Below are positions 1-8,357 of a stretch of 36,624 nt of DNA, in pieces. The stretch is taken from contig NZ_FNEA01000036.1 in assembly GCF_900100045.1 (NCBI RefSeq), positions 1 through 36,624 on the forward strand, written 5' to 3'. This stretch comes from Paracoccus denitrificans. GTDB lineage: Bacteria > Pseudomonadota > Alphaproteobacteria > Rhodobacterales > Rhodobacteraceae. The position numbers and the translations under genes are program-made. Below the pieces are notes generated by a model. The model was not told where the DNA came from and searched no databases. It saw nothing but the letters and a program-made list of their open reading frames with translations. Within the stretch, counting starts at the first letter, position 1. Each line of letters opens with the position of its first letter.

Positions 1-67
1 CGGGATCCCGGTCTCGCAGCCGCTTGAGCAAGCGCTCGGTCGCCGCGGGATCAGGAGAGGTGGGCAT
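1..67 (-). CDS. Possible 5' end of a gene running off the left edge
   Basis: An open frame on the minus strand starts with ATG at 67 and stays open to the edge of the window. It gives about 22 residues beginning MPTSPDPAATERLLKRLRD. The peptide is charged, helical-looking and uses GC-rich codons, but is too short to assign a family. No Shine-Dalgarno sequence lies before the ATG on that strand; the purine run nearby is on the other strand. The call rests only on the open frame and codon use, and a chance ORF is quite possible. Confidence 0.25.
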   Translation of the reverse strand, partial: MPTSPDPAATERLLKRLRDRDP

Positions 68-231
68 GTGAGGAGGTCGTGAACGTCAAGGGCAAATGAT
101 CGGACTGATCGGGACCAGGAAAAGCACCGAGGCTCCAAGAGCGAAAAGCTCGCTGAGTTGATTTGCGCCTGTTCCGCGTATCTCCATGACGGCCGGCGGC
201 AATCACATCGCCGTATCGACAGGCCTGACAC

Positions 232-1044
232 ATGACCGCACCGATCACATGCCCGGCGGCACGAATTTGCCCTTGCATGAACCGGGGCATCCACACATGG
301 AGCCTCCGGCAAACCCGGAGCGGTTCAAACCTTCCGCCCCTGCCCGAGGAGGGAACCGACGATATCCGGCAAACCACGGCGGCGTTCAATCGAATGCAAA
401 CTCGCCTCTTTCGTTTCATCGAGGACCGCACGCGGATGCTCGCGGCCATCGGCCACGATCTTCGCACGCCCCTGACCTCGCTGCGGCTGCGCGCCGAATT
501 CGTGACCGATCCCGAGATCCAACAGCGCATGCTGGCGACGATCGACGAGATCCAGGCCATGACCGAGGCGACGATCGCCTTCGCCCGCGGCGAGGCAACG
601 ATCGAGGAGACCCGAACCGTCGATCTGAACGCCCTGATTGGCAGCCTGTGCGACGATCTTGCGGAAATGGACCAGCCCGTCGCCTACGCCGAGGGGAAGA
701 AAATGATCTATCGCTGCCGTCCCGACAGCCTTCGCCGCGCCCTTCGCAACATCATCGAAAACGCCCTGCGCTATGGTGGCGAGGCGAGGGTGCGCTTGTA
801 TCGTGGTAGCCACTCCGTCGATATCACCGTCGAGGACAATGGCCCGGGCATCCCCGAGGACATGCACGAGCAGGTATTCGCACCCTTCTGCCGTATCGAA
901 ACCTCCCGCAACCGCGAAACCGGAGGGGTCGGCTTGGGGCTGGCCATCGCACGAACGATCATCCGCCATCACGGCGGCGACATCGTCTTCTCGAACGATA
1001 ATCCGTGTTTCAGGGTGACGATCAGCCTGCCAACGATACTATAA
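232..1044 (+). pseudogene. 5'-truncated sensor histidine kinase (EnvZ/OmpB-type C-terminal half)
   Basis: This is the cytoplasmic kinase core of a membrane sensor. Visible parts, numbered from the ATG at 232, are the end of a HAMP domain (about residues 34-56, PPLPEEGTDDIRQ and AFNRMQ), a HisKA dimerisation box with phospho-acceptor His75 (AAIGHDLRTPL), an N box (NIIENALRYG), a G1 box (VEDNGPGIPED), an F box (VFAPFCR) and a G2 box (GGVGLGLAIA). Family members are usually well over 400 residues, with two membrane segments and a periplasmic sensor before the HAMP domain; none of these is present. Homology seems to start near base 320, and the first 30 residues look unrelated. The ATG at 232 has no ribosome site. 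No response regulator lies beside it. The kinase core itself is intact to its stop. It is most likely a remnant left by a recombination event. Confidence 0.75.
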
Positions 1045-1372
1045 AATGAACTCCTATACGACGTCCGCTGATACTATTTCGATAAACTCTTCTCGGATCC
1101 AACCGGGCGTCCAAAGGTCCACTATCGATCATGCGCCCTATCCCGCACTCTCACCGAACAGCGGAACGGTCAGATAGAACGCTTACGACTATTCTGCCGC
1201 TATTCCTCGCCCTTCGCAGAGATCTTACGACGCATACTGTCCTTGCCCGAGGGCTCTATACCCCAGGTCAAGCGCATGATGAGCACAATGGCGCCCCTCC
1301 GCCCTCGTCATCCGCCACTTCTCTGACTTCGGCCCGAATGTGTAGGGCGCCTGACTATAAGATCGTCTTTCG
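1045..1372. other. Gene-free stretch between the kinase remnant and the IclR gene
   Basis: These 328 bases separate two convergent genes. They are less GC-rich than the surroundings in the first 200 bases. Short frames exist on both strands (87 and 64 codons), but their translations show no domain, no coding-like codon pattern and no ribosome site. No terminator with a T tract, repeat or RNA gene could be recognised. Confidence 0.6.
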
Positions 1373-2155
1373 TCAGATCGCTTCACGTGGCTGAACATCC
1401 CGTCTCTGCCATATATCAATATGCTTCAACAGCTCGGCAGCTATCTCTTCCTGCCGGGGTAGGAGATCCTCAGCCGAGCCCACCACGGTAACCGATGCGA
1501 CCGATTTTCCGGCGCTGTTGCACAGGACTGACGCAAGTGCATAGCGAGTCCGGTTCTGAGTATAGTTCTTCGCGACGCGAGAGTTGCGAATGTCGCGCAC
1601 TTCCGAAAGAAATTCACTGATGAGATCGCTCTCCGCATCTGGCCTGCGTCTCAGGAAATCGGTAAGCCAGCCTTCAGCTTTGCTTGCCAGAAGCGCCTTG
1701 CCTCCGGCAGACTGCAAAAGTTCCCGTCGGATGATGTGACGAGGATGGAATCCTGCCACGGGGTCAGAGCCCGCCTCTGCCACATAAACCAGTTGGTCGC
1801 CGACCAACACGCCAAGATATACCTCGGCGCGCACCTTTTCCTGAAGCTCGTGCAGATCTGCATTGCTGACCATGCCCGCGCGGATCTGCCCGCTCGTTAA
1901 TATAAGGCTGTAAACCCCCGGCCCTAAAAAGAGCCGATACTGAGATCCGTCCTGCTGTTCATGCAGCCAGCCGTTGGCAAGCAACCCCTTTACAAAGCCG
2001 TGAAGGCTGCTTTTAGGCATTTCGAGTATGCGTGCCAGCTCGCCGAATGTCGTCCCCGGACGATGCACAACCTCCTCAAGTATCCGAACGACCCTGTCGA
2101 TCGTTCGGTGATGATTGTGCGTGCGCTCGTCACTTGCGGCGGCCGGGGCCTTCAT
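1373..2155 (-). CDS. IclR-family transcriptional regulator
   Basis: This is a 260-residue regulator of the IclR family, whose members usually repress or activate a nearby catabolic operon in response to a small carboxylic or aromatic ligand. The N-terminal winged helix-turn-helix covers about residues 15-75 (RTIDRVVRILEE, then TTFGELARILEMPKSSLHGF). The IclR effector domain follows, with a typical GGKALLA segment near the middle. I chose ATG 2155 because GGGAGAACAGG lies just upstream; an in-frame start at 2227 lacks such a site. It lies about 110 bases downstream of the acyl-CoA synthetase on the same strand and may be co-transcribed, or may use its own promoter near the imperfect palindrome at 2199-2216. 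Codon use is less GC-biased than in the metabolic genes. It is one of two candidate local regulators of the island. Confidence 0.9.
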   Translation of the reverse strand: MKAPAAASDERTHNHHRTIDRVVRILEEVVHRPGTTFGELARILEMPKSSLHGFVKGLLANGWLHEQQDGSQYRLFLGPGVYSLILTSGQIRAGMVSNADLHELQEKVRAEVYLGVLVGDQLVYVAEAGSDPVAGFHPRHIIRRELLQSAGGKALLASKAEGWLTDFLRRRPDAESDLISEFLSEVRDIRNSRVAKNYTQNRTRYALASVLCNSAGKSVASVTVVGSAEDLLPRQEEIAAELLKHIDIWQRRDVQPREAI

Positions 2156-2198
2156 CCTGTTCTCCCGCTTTGCGATCCGACTGTATGAGCCTTTTTCA

Positions 2199-2216
2199 CG
2201 ATCATAGAGATCGTAT
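2199..2216. promoter_or_regulatory. Weak copy of the island palindrome before the IclR gene
   Basis: CGATCATAGAGATCGTAT contains a perfect inverted repeat ACGATC-N5-GATCGT at 2198-2214. Read on the minus strand it matches the operator-like site at 19566-19583 at 12 of 18 positions. It sits about 45 bases before the IclR start codon, where an autoregulatory operator would be expected. It is the poorest of the five copies, so its membership in the set is uncertain. Confidence 0.4.
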
Positions 2217-2266
2217 AGATGGATCACAATCTGAATATCCGAACGACGACAAACCCGGAGCGACCC

Positions 2267-3847
2267 TCACTCCTCGGGCTGCGGCCCCTCACGCAGAAGC
2301 TCCAGCAGCGCTTTTCTTTCCACCTTTCCGGTCTGGTTGGTCGGAAGCGGCTCATATTGGATGTGCCACCGGCTGGGAACAGCGAAGGAGGCAAGCGTCC
2401 GGCGCAATTCGGCGGAAAGCGTTTCGGCCGTCGCCTCCGAATCCTCGCGGATGACCACGAAGGCCGCGACCTCTTCGCCCAGGTCGGGATGCGGGATGCC
2501 AAGGACTGCCGCCTCTGCCACGGCGGAAATGCCGGTCAGGGCGCGCTCGACCGCCGCGGGCGCGATATTTTCGCCCCCCCGGATGATGATGTCCTTGCAG
2601 CGCCCGGTGATCCACAGCAAGCCCTCGTCATCCAGTTTCCCCAGATCGCCGGTATGCAGCCAGCCATCAGCATCTATCGGAGAATTCGGATTGCCGAAAT
2701 AGCCCAGCATCTGCGTCGGCGAACGCAGAAGGATCTCGCCGTCGGGCAGGCCCTCGCGCTCTTTGAAACTGATCTCGACCAGAGGCAATGGCCGACCGCT
2801 GGAGCCAGGCTTGCGCAGTGCATTTTCAGCCGAGGCGGCGGTCGCCTGGCCGGCATTTTCGCTGAGCCCGTAGCCGATGGCCACCCGCGCATCGACGCCC
2901 GGTAGCTGCTTACGTACCCGGTCCAGCAATTCGCGATGGACCGGCGCGCCGCCCATACCGATCGAGCGCAGGCTGCCAAGGTCGCGGGTCGCGATCCCTT
3001 CGTCGTCCAGCAAGCGCGTCAGCATCGTGGGCACGGCTGTCCAGCGCTCGATCCGGTGCTTCTCGATCAGTTCAAGCGCCTCGGAGGTGCTGAACCGGCC
3101 CGAGGGGAACACCAGCGTGTTGCCGGAGACCACGCCACGCATCATAGCATGCGGACCGCCGATATGGAAAAGCGGGCCGGTGTGCAGGCAAATCTCGGAT
3201 TTGGGCGCACTTACGTCATAAGGCAGGCGCCGCGTGATATGCATCATCATCATCATCGACGCGATGAACGACCGATGCGCCAGGACGACGGCTTTGGCTC
3301 GACCCTCGGTTCCCGAGGTGAAGATGATGACGGCCGGGGCGTTCTCGTCATCGGGGACCGTCACATCCGGGGCCTCGCCCGTCCCGGCCTCTCCGCCCCA
3401 GGCTTCGGTCAGTAGCGATTGCGAGACCCTGCCGGCGCAGCGGTCATCGGCAAGCACTAGCTTTGGTTCGGTGAAGTAGATGGCATATTCGATTTCCTCG
3501 GGGCTCCACCAAGCATTGCCCAGGACCGGAACCGCCCCCAGCCTTACAACCGCCCAGAAATTGACGACCCAGTCCGGGCTGTTCCAGCCGAGGATCATCA
3601 CCCGGTCGCCGGCGGCGATCCCCGAGCGCTGCAGCTGCAGAGCCTTCGATCCGGACGCATCTCGCAACCCCGCGAAAGTAAGGACCCGGTCACCCTGGAT
3701 CACGTAAGGGCGGTCGCCCCAGAAGCTGGCAAAGGAAAACAATTCACTGATCCGGTGCGGCCGATCAGCATAGATCCGGTAGGGGATTCCGCCAATCGCT
3801 TCGGTGACGATCGACTTGCTCCAAAACTGTCGGGATTCAGGCGTCAT
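2267..3847 (-). CDS. AMP-forming acyl-CoA synthetase (ANL superfamily)
   Basis: The enzyme activates a carboxylic acid with ATP and CoA to the acyl-CoA through an acyl-AMP. Its 526 residues are a normal length. Visible motifs are the phosphate-binding loop IIFTSGTEGRAKAVVL, the aromatic-binding GYGLSE region, HTGDLGKLDDEG, the hinge TGRCKDIIIRGGENIAP and the C-terminal catalytic lysine in PTNQTGKVERKAL. A run of five methionines follows the P-loop helix (SMMMMMHITRR), which is unusual but lies in a hydrophobic helix. It is transcribed after the hot-dog dehydratase, 121 bases apart with a hairpin between them, and before the IclR gene. In this setting it is a likely entry step for a substrate acid into beta-oxidation. 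Chain length or ring specificity cannot be read from sequence. Confidence 0.93.
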   Translation of the reverse strand: MTPESRQFWSKSIVTEAIGGIPYRIYADRPHRISELFSFASFWGDRPYVIQGDRVLTFAGLRDASGSKALQLQRSGIAAGDRVMILGWNSPDWVVNFWAVVRLGAVPVLGNAWWSPEEIEYAIYFTEPKLVLADDRCAGRVSQSLLTEAWGGEAGTGEAPDVTVPDDENAPAVIIFTSGTEGRAKAVVLAHRSFIASMMMMMHITRRLPYDVSAPKSEICLHTGPLFHIGGPHAMMRGVVSGNTLVFPSGRFSTSEALELIEKHRIERWTAVPTMLTRLLDDEGIATRDLGSLRSIGMGGAPVHRELLDRVRKQLPGVDARVAIGYGLSENAGQATAASAENALRKPGSSGRPLPLVEISFKEREGLPDGEILLRSPTQMLGYFGNPNSPIDADGWLHTGDLGKLDDEGLLWITGRCKDIIIRGGENIAPAAVERALTGISAVAEAAVLGIPHPDLGEEVAAFVVIREDSEATAETLSAELRRTLASFAVPSRWHIQYEPLPTNQTGKVERKALLELLREGPQPEE

Positions 3848-3910
3848 TTTTCACTGACCTTATCTTCAACGGGGCGACATGTGCACAAAGCCCTATGGCA
3901 TCCATCCATC

Positions 3911-3947
3911 CCTGTCCGGCACCGGGATGGCGGCGACACCGGACAGG
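3911..3947. other. Intercistronic inverted repeat
   Basis: CCTGTCCGG at 3911-3919 is the exact reverse complement of CCGGACAGG at 3939-3947, with a 19-base loop. It lies between the dehydratase stop and the acyl-CoA synthetase start on the same transcript. There is no T tract, so it looks more like an mRNA-stabilising or attenuating hairpin than a full terminator. Confidence 0.5.
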
Positions 3948-3968
3948 TGGTGCTTGCTGCGGCGGCGA

Positions 3969-5117
3969 TCACCCTTTGGTGGGAAGCGCGACCACAGCTT
4001 CGCCAGGCATGCAGTTCTGATCGCGCTGGTTCATCGCCCAGGTTTCGATCCGCACCACATGATCACCGTCCGCATCGATCTCCTTAGCGGTGACCCGGCC
4101 GCCCAGCCTTAGAACATCGGACAGGTAGACATGCGCGCGATATTGCGAGTTGGCCACCTTCAGCCGCCCGGCGTCGCCCATCCAGTTCGTCAACGAGTGG
4201 ATCTGCCAGCAGGTTCGCTGGATACCGACGTCATAGGCCGCCTGCGCCCCCTGAAGTCGGGCGGCATAGTCGTTGTAGTGGACCGAGTAAACCGGCTCGA
4301 GAGCATGGGTAGACGGATCGCGGAATGCCCATTTGGGATGCTTGCGATAGCGCTTCAGCGCGACTTTGTGGGCACAGATCCGCGGGATCGGCGCGGCACC
4401 GGAGGCGACGAAGGCGACTTCGTCCGTCAGTCCGATGGGCCCCTTGGTAAGCGAACCCATCTCATCGCCGACATTCACGTCCTCCCAATAGCGCGGGACC
4501 GAGCCGCGGATCTCCTCTGAAAGGATGTCGTTCTCGATCTGCTCCAGTTGCTCGGGCGTCCACGGATGGGGCAGCTCGATCTTGCGGCTCTCGCGGCGCT
4601 TCTGCATCTCACCACGCTCGAAGCGCATACGCGAACAGATGAAGCGCGCGACCAGTTCGTCATCCTGGTTGAAGTATTCCTGACGCAGATAATCCTTGAT
4701 GCTGCGACCACCGAATGCGCTGTCCTTGGGTCCGTCGAAACCGTCAAAGGTCACCTTGGCAAGGATGCGGTCACCCTCGCGGATCGGCTTGTAGAAGTCC
4801 AGCTTGGTTTCCGCATGGAACCCGCCCAGACCCGGCCAGCCCACCTGGATCGAAGCAAGGCACGCGAAGATGAAGCTGGGCGGCGCAATCAGGCCTCCAT
4901 ACGGGCTTTCACCCGCATAATCGCGATCCGTCCAAAGCGGGTTGTCGTCGCCTATCCCTTCACAAAAGCGCGTAATCGCGTGACGCGTTGCGTACTCGTT
5001 GTTCACGCAATGATCGGTGCGCAGATCTGTCCCGATCAGGTTGCGCATGTTCTGGAGCATTTCTTCGCTAAGCGTCGCCTTGGCGAGCTCCTGAGTGATT
5101 TCGGTCGCAGCAGTCAC
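3969..5117 (-). CDS. Two-domain hot-dog acyl-CoA dehydratase/hydratase (FAS1-like / MaoC)
   Basis: The 382 residues form two hot-dog domains. The N-terminal half matches the FAS1-like dehydratase type (RFCEGIGDDNPLWTD, then PYGGLIAPPSFIFA), with the D-N-P-L and G-x-I-A-P-P pattern of hydratase-2 relatives. The C-terminal half is a degenerate partner domain of the kind seen in double hot-dog hydratases. Such proteins hydrate or dehydrate enoyl-CoA or 3-hydroxyacyl-CoA, including branched and dicarboxylic ones. The start is GTG at 5117, preceded by GGAGGGAGAACCC; no better ATG is near. It heads the leftward unit with the acyl-CoA synthetase and is divergent from the aldehyde dehydrogenase at 5425. 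A clear promoter lies at 5193-5221. Its presence next to a separate crotonase suggests an unusual substrate or stereochemistry in one hydration step. Confidence 0.85.
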   Translation of the reverse strand: MTAATEITQELAKATLSEEMLQNMRNLIGTDLRTDHCVNNEYATRHAITRFCEGIGDDNPLWTDRDYAGESPYGGLIAPPSFIFACLASIQVGWPGLGGFHAETKLDFYKPIREGDRILAKVTFDGFDGPKDSAFGGRSIKDYLRQEYFNQDDELVARFICSRMRFERGEMQKRRESRKIELPHPWTPEQLEQIENDILSEEIRGSVPRYWEDVNVGDEMGSLTKGPIGLTDEVAFVASGAAPIPRICAHKVALKRYRKHPKWAFRDPSTHALEPVYSVHYNDYAARLQGAQAAYDVGIQRTCWQIHSLTNWMGDAGRLKVANSQYRAHVYLSDVLRLGGRVTAKEIDADGDHVVRIETWAMNQRDQNCMPGEAVVALPTKG

Positions 5118-5192
5118 GGGTTCTCCCTCCTCGTCGGCTCGATCTTGCCAGAGCAGTCATTGTTCATAATATTGAATGATCGTTCGTATATG

Positions 5193-5221
5193 TGTATATT
5201 GTGATTCGACCCCTCGGTCAA
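5193..5221 (-). promoter_or_regulatory. Sigma-70-type promoter for the leftward dehydratase/acyl-CoA synthetase unit
   Basis: On the minus strand TTGACC (5221-5216) is followed after exactly 17 bases by TATACA (5198-5193). The match is five of six at -35 and four of six at -10, in an AT-rich stretch about 75 bases before the GTG start codon at 5117. Confidence 0.55.
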
Positions 5222-5274
5222 CACCCCGCGTCAGCTAAGCCGGGCCTAGGCACGCGCCGCCCAAGTGATGATCT

Positions 5275-5292
5275 AAATAATATAAATGATTT
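5275..5292. promoter_or_regulatory. Operator-like 18-bp palindrome, copy 1
   Basis: AAATAATATAAATGATTT has seven-base arms with one mismatch around a four-base centre. It matches the copy at 19566-19583 at 15 of 18 positions. It lies in the divergent region, upstream of both the dehydratase promoter and the aldehyde dehydrogenase gene, so one bound dimer could affect both directions. Confidence 0.6.
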
Positions 5293-5424
5293 ACTGATGC
5301 GAGATGATATGTCAATGTCGCGACTGACACAGCTGCCAGTTCGGTTGCCTCGAACAACCCTCCCACCGCAGACGCGGCCGTTGCGGCAGCTCCGACACTG
5401 CACTTTGAAACAGGAGCCTCTGGG

Positions 5425-6924
5425 ATGAATGCCAATCTGAACTCGATTCGTGCGAAGCTGGAAATCCGCCCCGGCCGCCTTTTCATCGGCGGCCAGTGGC
5501 TGGATTGGGACGGGGCTCGCTTCGATCAGATCAATCCCAATGATAACCAGATCATTGGCACCTTCGCCGAGGCCGGACAACGTGGCGTGGATCTCGCTGT
5601 CGCCGCCGCCCGCCATGCATTTGATGACGGCCCTTGGCCTACCCTGCCCGCGCAGGACCGCAAGCGCATCCTCCAACCCATCATCGAGCGGATCTATGAA
5701 CTTGAAGCCGAGCTTGCCACGCTCCAGACGCTCGACAACGGGATGCCCTACAGCTTCAGCCGCCATTCGCGCGCCTCGGGCAAGTCCTGCGCCGACATCC
5801 TGGACCATCATGCGGGCTGGTGTGACAAGATCACCGGCGAGACGTTTCCGCGCCATTCATCCAGTTCGAACCTGCAATATCTGACCTACCGCGATCCGGT
5901 CGGCGTCGTGGGCGCGATCCTTGCGTGGAACGTGCCCCTGAACATGTTTGCAATCAAGGTGGGACCGGCCCTTGCAAGCGGCTGCACCGTCGTGCTGAAG
6001 CCGTCGGAATACACCAACCTCGCGGTGACCCGGCTGGTCGAGATCTTTGCCGAAAGCGATCTGCCGCCCGGAGTCGTCAACTTCGTCACCGGCGGGGCCG
6101 AGACCGGGGCCGCGCTTGCAGGCCATCCAGGCGTTGACAAGGTGACATTTACCGGCAGCGCGGCAGTGGGTGAGCGGATCGTCTCCGTCAGCGGCGCCAA
6201 CATGAAGCGGCTGTCTTTGGAACTGGGAGGCAAAAGCGCGGGCATCGTGTTCCCGGAGGCGCGCAGCGTGGCGAGCGCCGCCACCACCATGATGGGTCTT
6301 TGCTCGACCTTCCTGTCGGGCCAGGTCTGCACCACGCCAAGCCGTGCGCTGGTGCATCGTTCGATCTTTGATGAATTCGTCCATCATGCCAGCGAGCAGG
6401 TGAAGCAGGTCCGCTTCGGCGACCCATTCGATCCCGCCACGACATCTGCGCCAATCATCTCTCGCGCGCAGGTCGAACGCATCCGCAACCTAATCGATAG
6501 CGGGATCGAACAGGGCGCTCGCCTGGCTTTCGGGGGCGAGGAGTGCGACGACATCCCCGGAGGCGGCAACTGGATCGCCCCGGCCCTATTTCTCGATGTC
6601 GATCCCGGAATGCGCATCGCGCGCGAAGAATTCTTCGGGCCGGTCTTGTGCGCCATCCCCTTCGACAGCGAGGAGGAGGCAATCCGTCTGGCCAATGACA
6701 GCGAATATGGCTTGGCTGGCTGCATCTTCACCACTGACATTGCCCAAGGGATGCGCGTCGCCCGCTCGATTCGCACTGGCGCGATTGGCATCAATGGCTA
6801 TGCCAGCGTCGCCAATGCCCCGATGGGTGGGGTCAAGCGCTCCGGCCTGGGCCGCGAAGGTGGCTGGGCCTCGATCGATGCGTTCACCGAAATCAAGACC
6901 GTGGCCATCAACCTCGATGGTTGA
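5425..6924 (+). CDS. NAD(P)+-dependent aldehyde dehydrogenase
   Basis: The enzyme oxidises an aldehyde to its carboxylic acid. Its 499 residues are full length. Catalytic residues fall at the classical family positions: Asn169 in AWNVPLN, Lys192 in LKPSEY, Glu266 in LELGGKS and Cys302 in GQVCTTP. FTGSAAVGE forms the cofactor turn and EEFFGPVL the C-terminal substrate region. The start at 5425 follows AGGAGCCTCTGGG. It is the first gene of the rightward unit and is followed after 81 bases by the CoA-transferase, with two small hairpins in the gap. A second aldehyde dehydrogenase at 23327-24739 is only distantly similar, so the two probably serve different aldehydes. The substrate is unknown. 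Confidence 0.93.
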   Translation: MNANLNSIRAKLEIRPGRLFIGGQWLDWDGARFDQINPNDNQIIGTFAEAGQRGVDLAVAAARHAFDDGPWPTLPAQDRKRILQPIIERIYELEAELATLQTLDNGMPYSFSRHSRASGKSCADILDHHAGWCDKITGETFPRHSSSSNLQYLTYRDPVGVVGAILAWNVPLNMFAIKVGPALASGCTVVLKPSEYTNLAVTRLVEIFAESDLPPGVVNFVTGGAETGAALAGHPGVDKVTFTGSAAVGERIVSVSGANMKRLSLELGGKSAGIVFPEARSVASAATTMMGLCSTFLSGQVCTTPSRALVHRSIFDEFVHHASEQVKQVRFGDPFDPATTSAPIISRAQVERIRNLIDSGIEQGARLAFGGEECDDIPGGGNWIAPALFLDVDPGMRIAREEFFGPVLCAIPFDSEEEAIRLANDSEYGLAGCIFTTDIAQGMRVARSIRTGAIGINGYASVANAPMGGVKRSGLGREGGWASIDAFTEIKTVAINLDG

Positions 6925-6945
6925 GGCCTCCTCTCATGTCACCGG

Positions 6946-6971
6946 CCGGTCATCGACCGGGCGGAAACCGC
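6946..6971. other. Two adjacent small GC hairpins between genes
   Basis: CCGGTC-ATC-GACCGG (6946-6960) is directly followed by GCGG-AAA-CCGC (6961-6971). Both are perfect stems with three-base loops in the gap between the aldehyde dehydrogenase and CoA-transferase genes. No T tract follows. A role in mRNA processing or partial attenuation is possible. Confidence 0.45.
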
Positions 6972-7005
6972 AATCGGCCATTGGGCACGACAATCGGAGT
7001 TTTTC

Positions 7006-8238
7006 ATGACGACAACTCTCTCTCCCTCTGACGCAGGCGCCGTGGTCGGGGAAGCGCCCCTGTCGGGCGTCACGGTCATCGACCTTTCGCATGTTTATAA
7101 CGGCCCCTATGCCACCTTTCTGATGGCGCTGGCCGGAGCCGAGGTTATCAAGGTCGAACCGCATACCGGCGAGCATCTGCGCAGCAGGGGCGACATGGGG
7201 GGGGCCGCCCTGCCCTTCGCCATGCTGAATTCGAACAAAAAGCCGATAACGCTTGATCTCAAGTCTGAGCAGGGCAAGGAGATTCTGCGCAAACTGGTAA
7301 AGAAGGCCGATATTCTCGTCGAGAACTTCGCCCCAGGCGTCATGGAGAGACTGGGCTTGGGTTCGGCAGCACTGCGCCAAATCAATCCCCGTCTGATTTA
7401 TGGGTCGAGTTCCGGCTATGGCAAGGACGGTCCTTATCGTAACTACCCGGCAATGGATCTGGTCATGCAGGCGATGTCGGGTGTCATCAACTCGACAGGC
7501 CATCCTGATCATCCCCCGGTGAAATCGGGCGCGGCACTGTGCGATTTCTTTGCCGGGATCCATCTGTATTCCGCCATCATGACGGCGCTTTTTGCGCGCG
7601 AACGTACAGGCCGGGGCCAAACGGTCGAGGTGTCGATGCAGGATGCGACGTATTGTTCACTCGCTTCGAACTACGGGATGCTGAATGCCCGCGGCGATGC
7701 CGCTCCCGAGCGGACAGGGAATCGTCACGGCGGCCTGGGCGTTTCACCCTACAACGCCTATCCCACGAAGGACGGCTATGTGGTGGTCAACTCGCCTGGC
7801 GACCGGCATTTCAACGCCATCCTGGACGTGATTGGCCGACCGGAACTGAAAGAGGATCCCCGCCTGAACTCTCGCGGCGCGAGGGTGCAGAACTTCCAGC
7901 TAGTGGATGAATTGCTGGAAACATGGACACGTGACCGCACCAAAAACGAGGTAGCGGACCAGATGCTGAAGGCCGGTGTGCCATGCGCACCTGTGCGCAA
8001 CCTGCGCGAAGTAATGAACGATGAAAACATGCACGCACGCGGCAGCTTACAATGGGTGGATCATCCCGAATTGGGCCGGGTCGTCCTGCCGCACACTCCG
8101 CTGAACTTCGAGGGCGTGCCACGACGCCCGCTGGAGCCAAGCCTGCCGTTGGGGGCAAGCAACGAAGAGGTGATCGTCGGCATGCTGGGCTATTCGAAAG
8201 AGGAATTCGACAGGCTCGTACAGCAAAAGATCGTCTAA
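7006..8238 (+). CDS. CaiB/BaiF family (class III) CoA-transferase
   Basis: The enzyme moves CoA from a donor acyl-CoA to an acid, activating the substrate without ATP. Its 410 residues are typical. The N-terminal segment VTVIDLSHVYNGPYATFLMALAG holds the CoA-binding fold, followed by AEVIKVEP. The catalytic aspartate is Asp151 in YPAMDLVMQAMSG, and the C-terminal part has GVPCAPVRNLREV. A GGAG ribosome site precedes ATG 7006. It lies between an aldehyde dehydrogenase and a thiolase, which suits activation of the acid formed by the dehydrogenase, perhaps with recycling of a pathway product CoA. Since an acyl-CoA synthetase is also present, one of the two may act on a different intermediate. 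Substrates cannot be read directly. Confidence 0.92.
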   Translation: MTTTLSPSDAGAVVGEAPLSGVTVIDLSHVYNGPYATFLMALAGAEVIKVEPHTGEHLRSRGDMGGAALPFAMLNSNKKPITLDLKSEQGKEILRKLVKKADILVENFAPGVMERLGLGSAALRQINPRLIYGSSSGYGKDGPYRNYPAMDLVMQAMSGVINSTGHPDHPPVKSGAALCDFFAGIHLYSAIMTALFARERTGRGQTVEVSMQDATYCSLASNYGMLNARGDAAPERTGNRHGGLGVSPYNAYPTKDGYVVVNSPGDRHFNAILDVIGRPELKEDPRLNSRGARVQNFQLVDELLETWTRDRTKNEVADQMLKAGVPCAPVRNLREVMNDENMHARGSLQWVDHPELGRVVLPHTPLNFEGVPRRPLEPSLPLGASNEEVIVGMLGYSKEEFDRLVQQKIV

Positions 8239-8241
8239 CCA

Positions 8242-8257
8242 CCTGGCTATCGCCAGG
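8242..8257. other. Hairpin just after the CoA-transferase stop
   Basis: CCTGGC-TATC-GCCAGG is a perfect six-base stem with a four-base loop, starting four bases after the stop codon. A weaker, longer pairing (CTATCCC at 8279-8285 with GGGATAG at 8309-8315) follows in the same 119-base gap before the thiolase. No T run is present. Polarity or transcript processing between the two genes is possible. Confidence 0.45.
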
Positions 8258-8357
8258 CCTCGCGGTACGGCCTTGCCACTATCCCTACCGGAGTCTGGAG
8301 GCCTTACCGGGATAGCTGGCAAACCAGTTTTCAACACATGTCTTGAGGATATTGCAG

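Larger units (their letters stand above)
5118..5424. other. Divergent regulatory region between the dehydratase and aldehyde dehydrogenase genes
   Basis: These 307 bases are markedly richer in A and T than the flanking genes. They hold the leftward promoter at 5193-5221 and an operator-like palindrome at 5275-5292. The rest of the region toward the aldehyde dehydrogenase shows no firm promoter; TTTACT at 5290-5295 is a weak -35 candidate without a good -10. No ORF with a ribosome site is present. Confidence 0.7.

Noticed and set aside
1131..1394. An 87-codon frame in the gene-free stretch after the kinase remnant
   Set aside because: It has no ribosome site, an irregular Pro/Ser/Arg composition and no family resemblance, and it overlaps the end of the IclR gene on the other strand.
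2936..3415. A plus-strand frame with a run of six or more histidines
   Set aside because: It is antisense to the run of methionines in the acyl-CoA synthetase; the histidine run is the mirror of ATG repeats and not a metal-binding protein.
5290..5318. A rightward promoter at the palindrome before the aldehyde dehydrogenase
   Set aside because: TTTACT lies at the place matching the other sites, but the hexamer 17 bases on (CAATGT) is too far from a -10 box to call.
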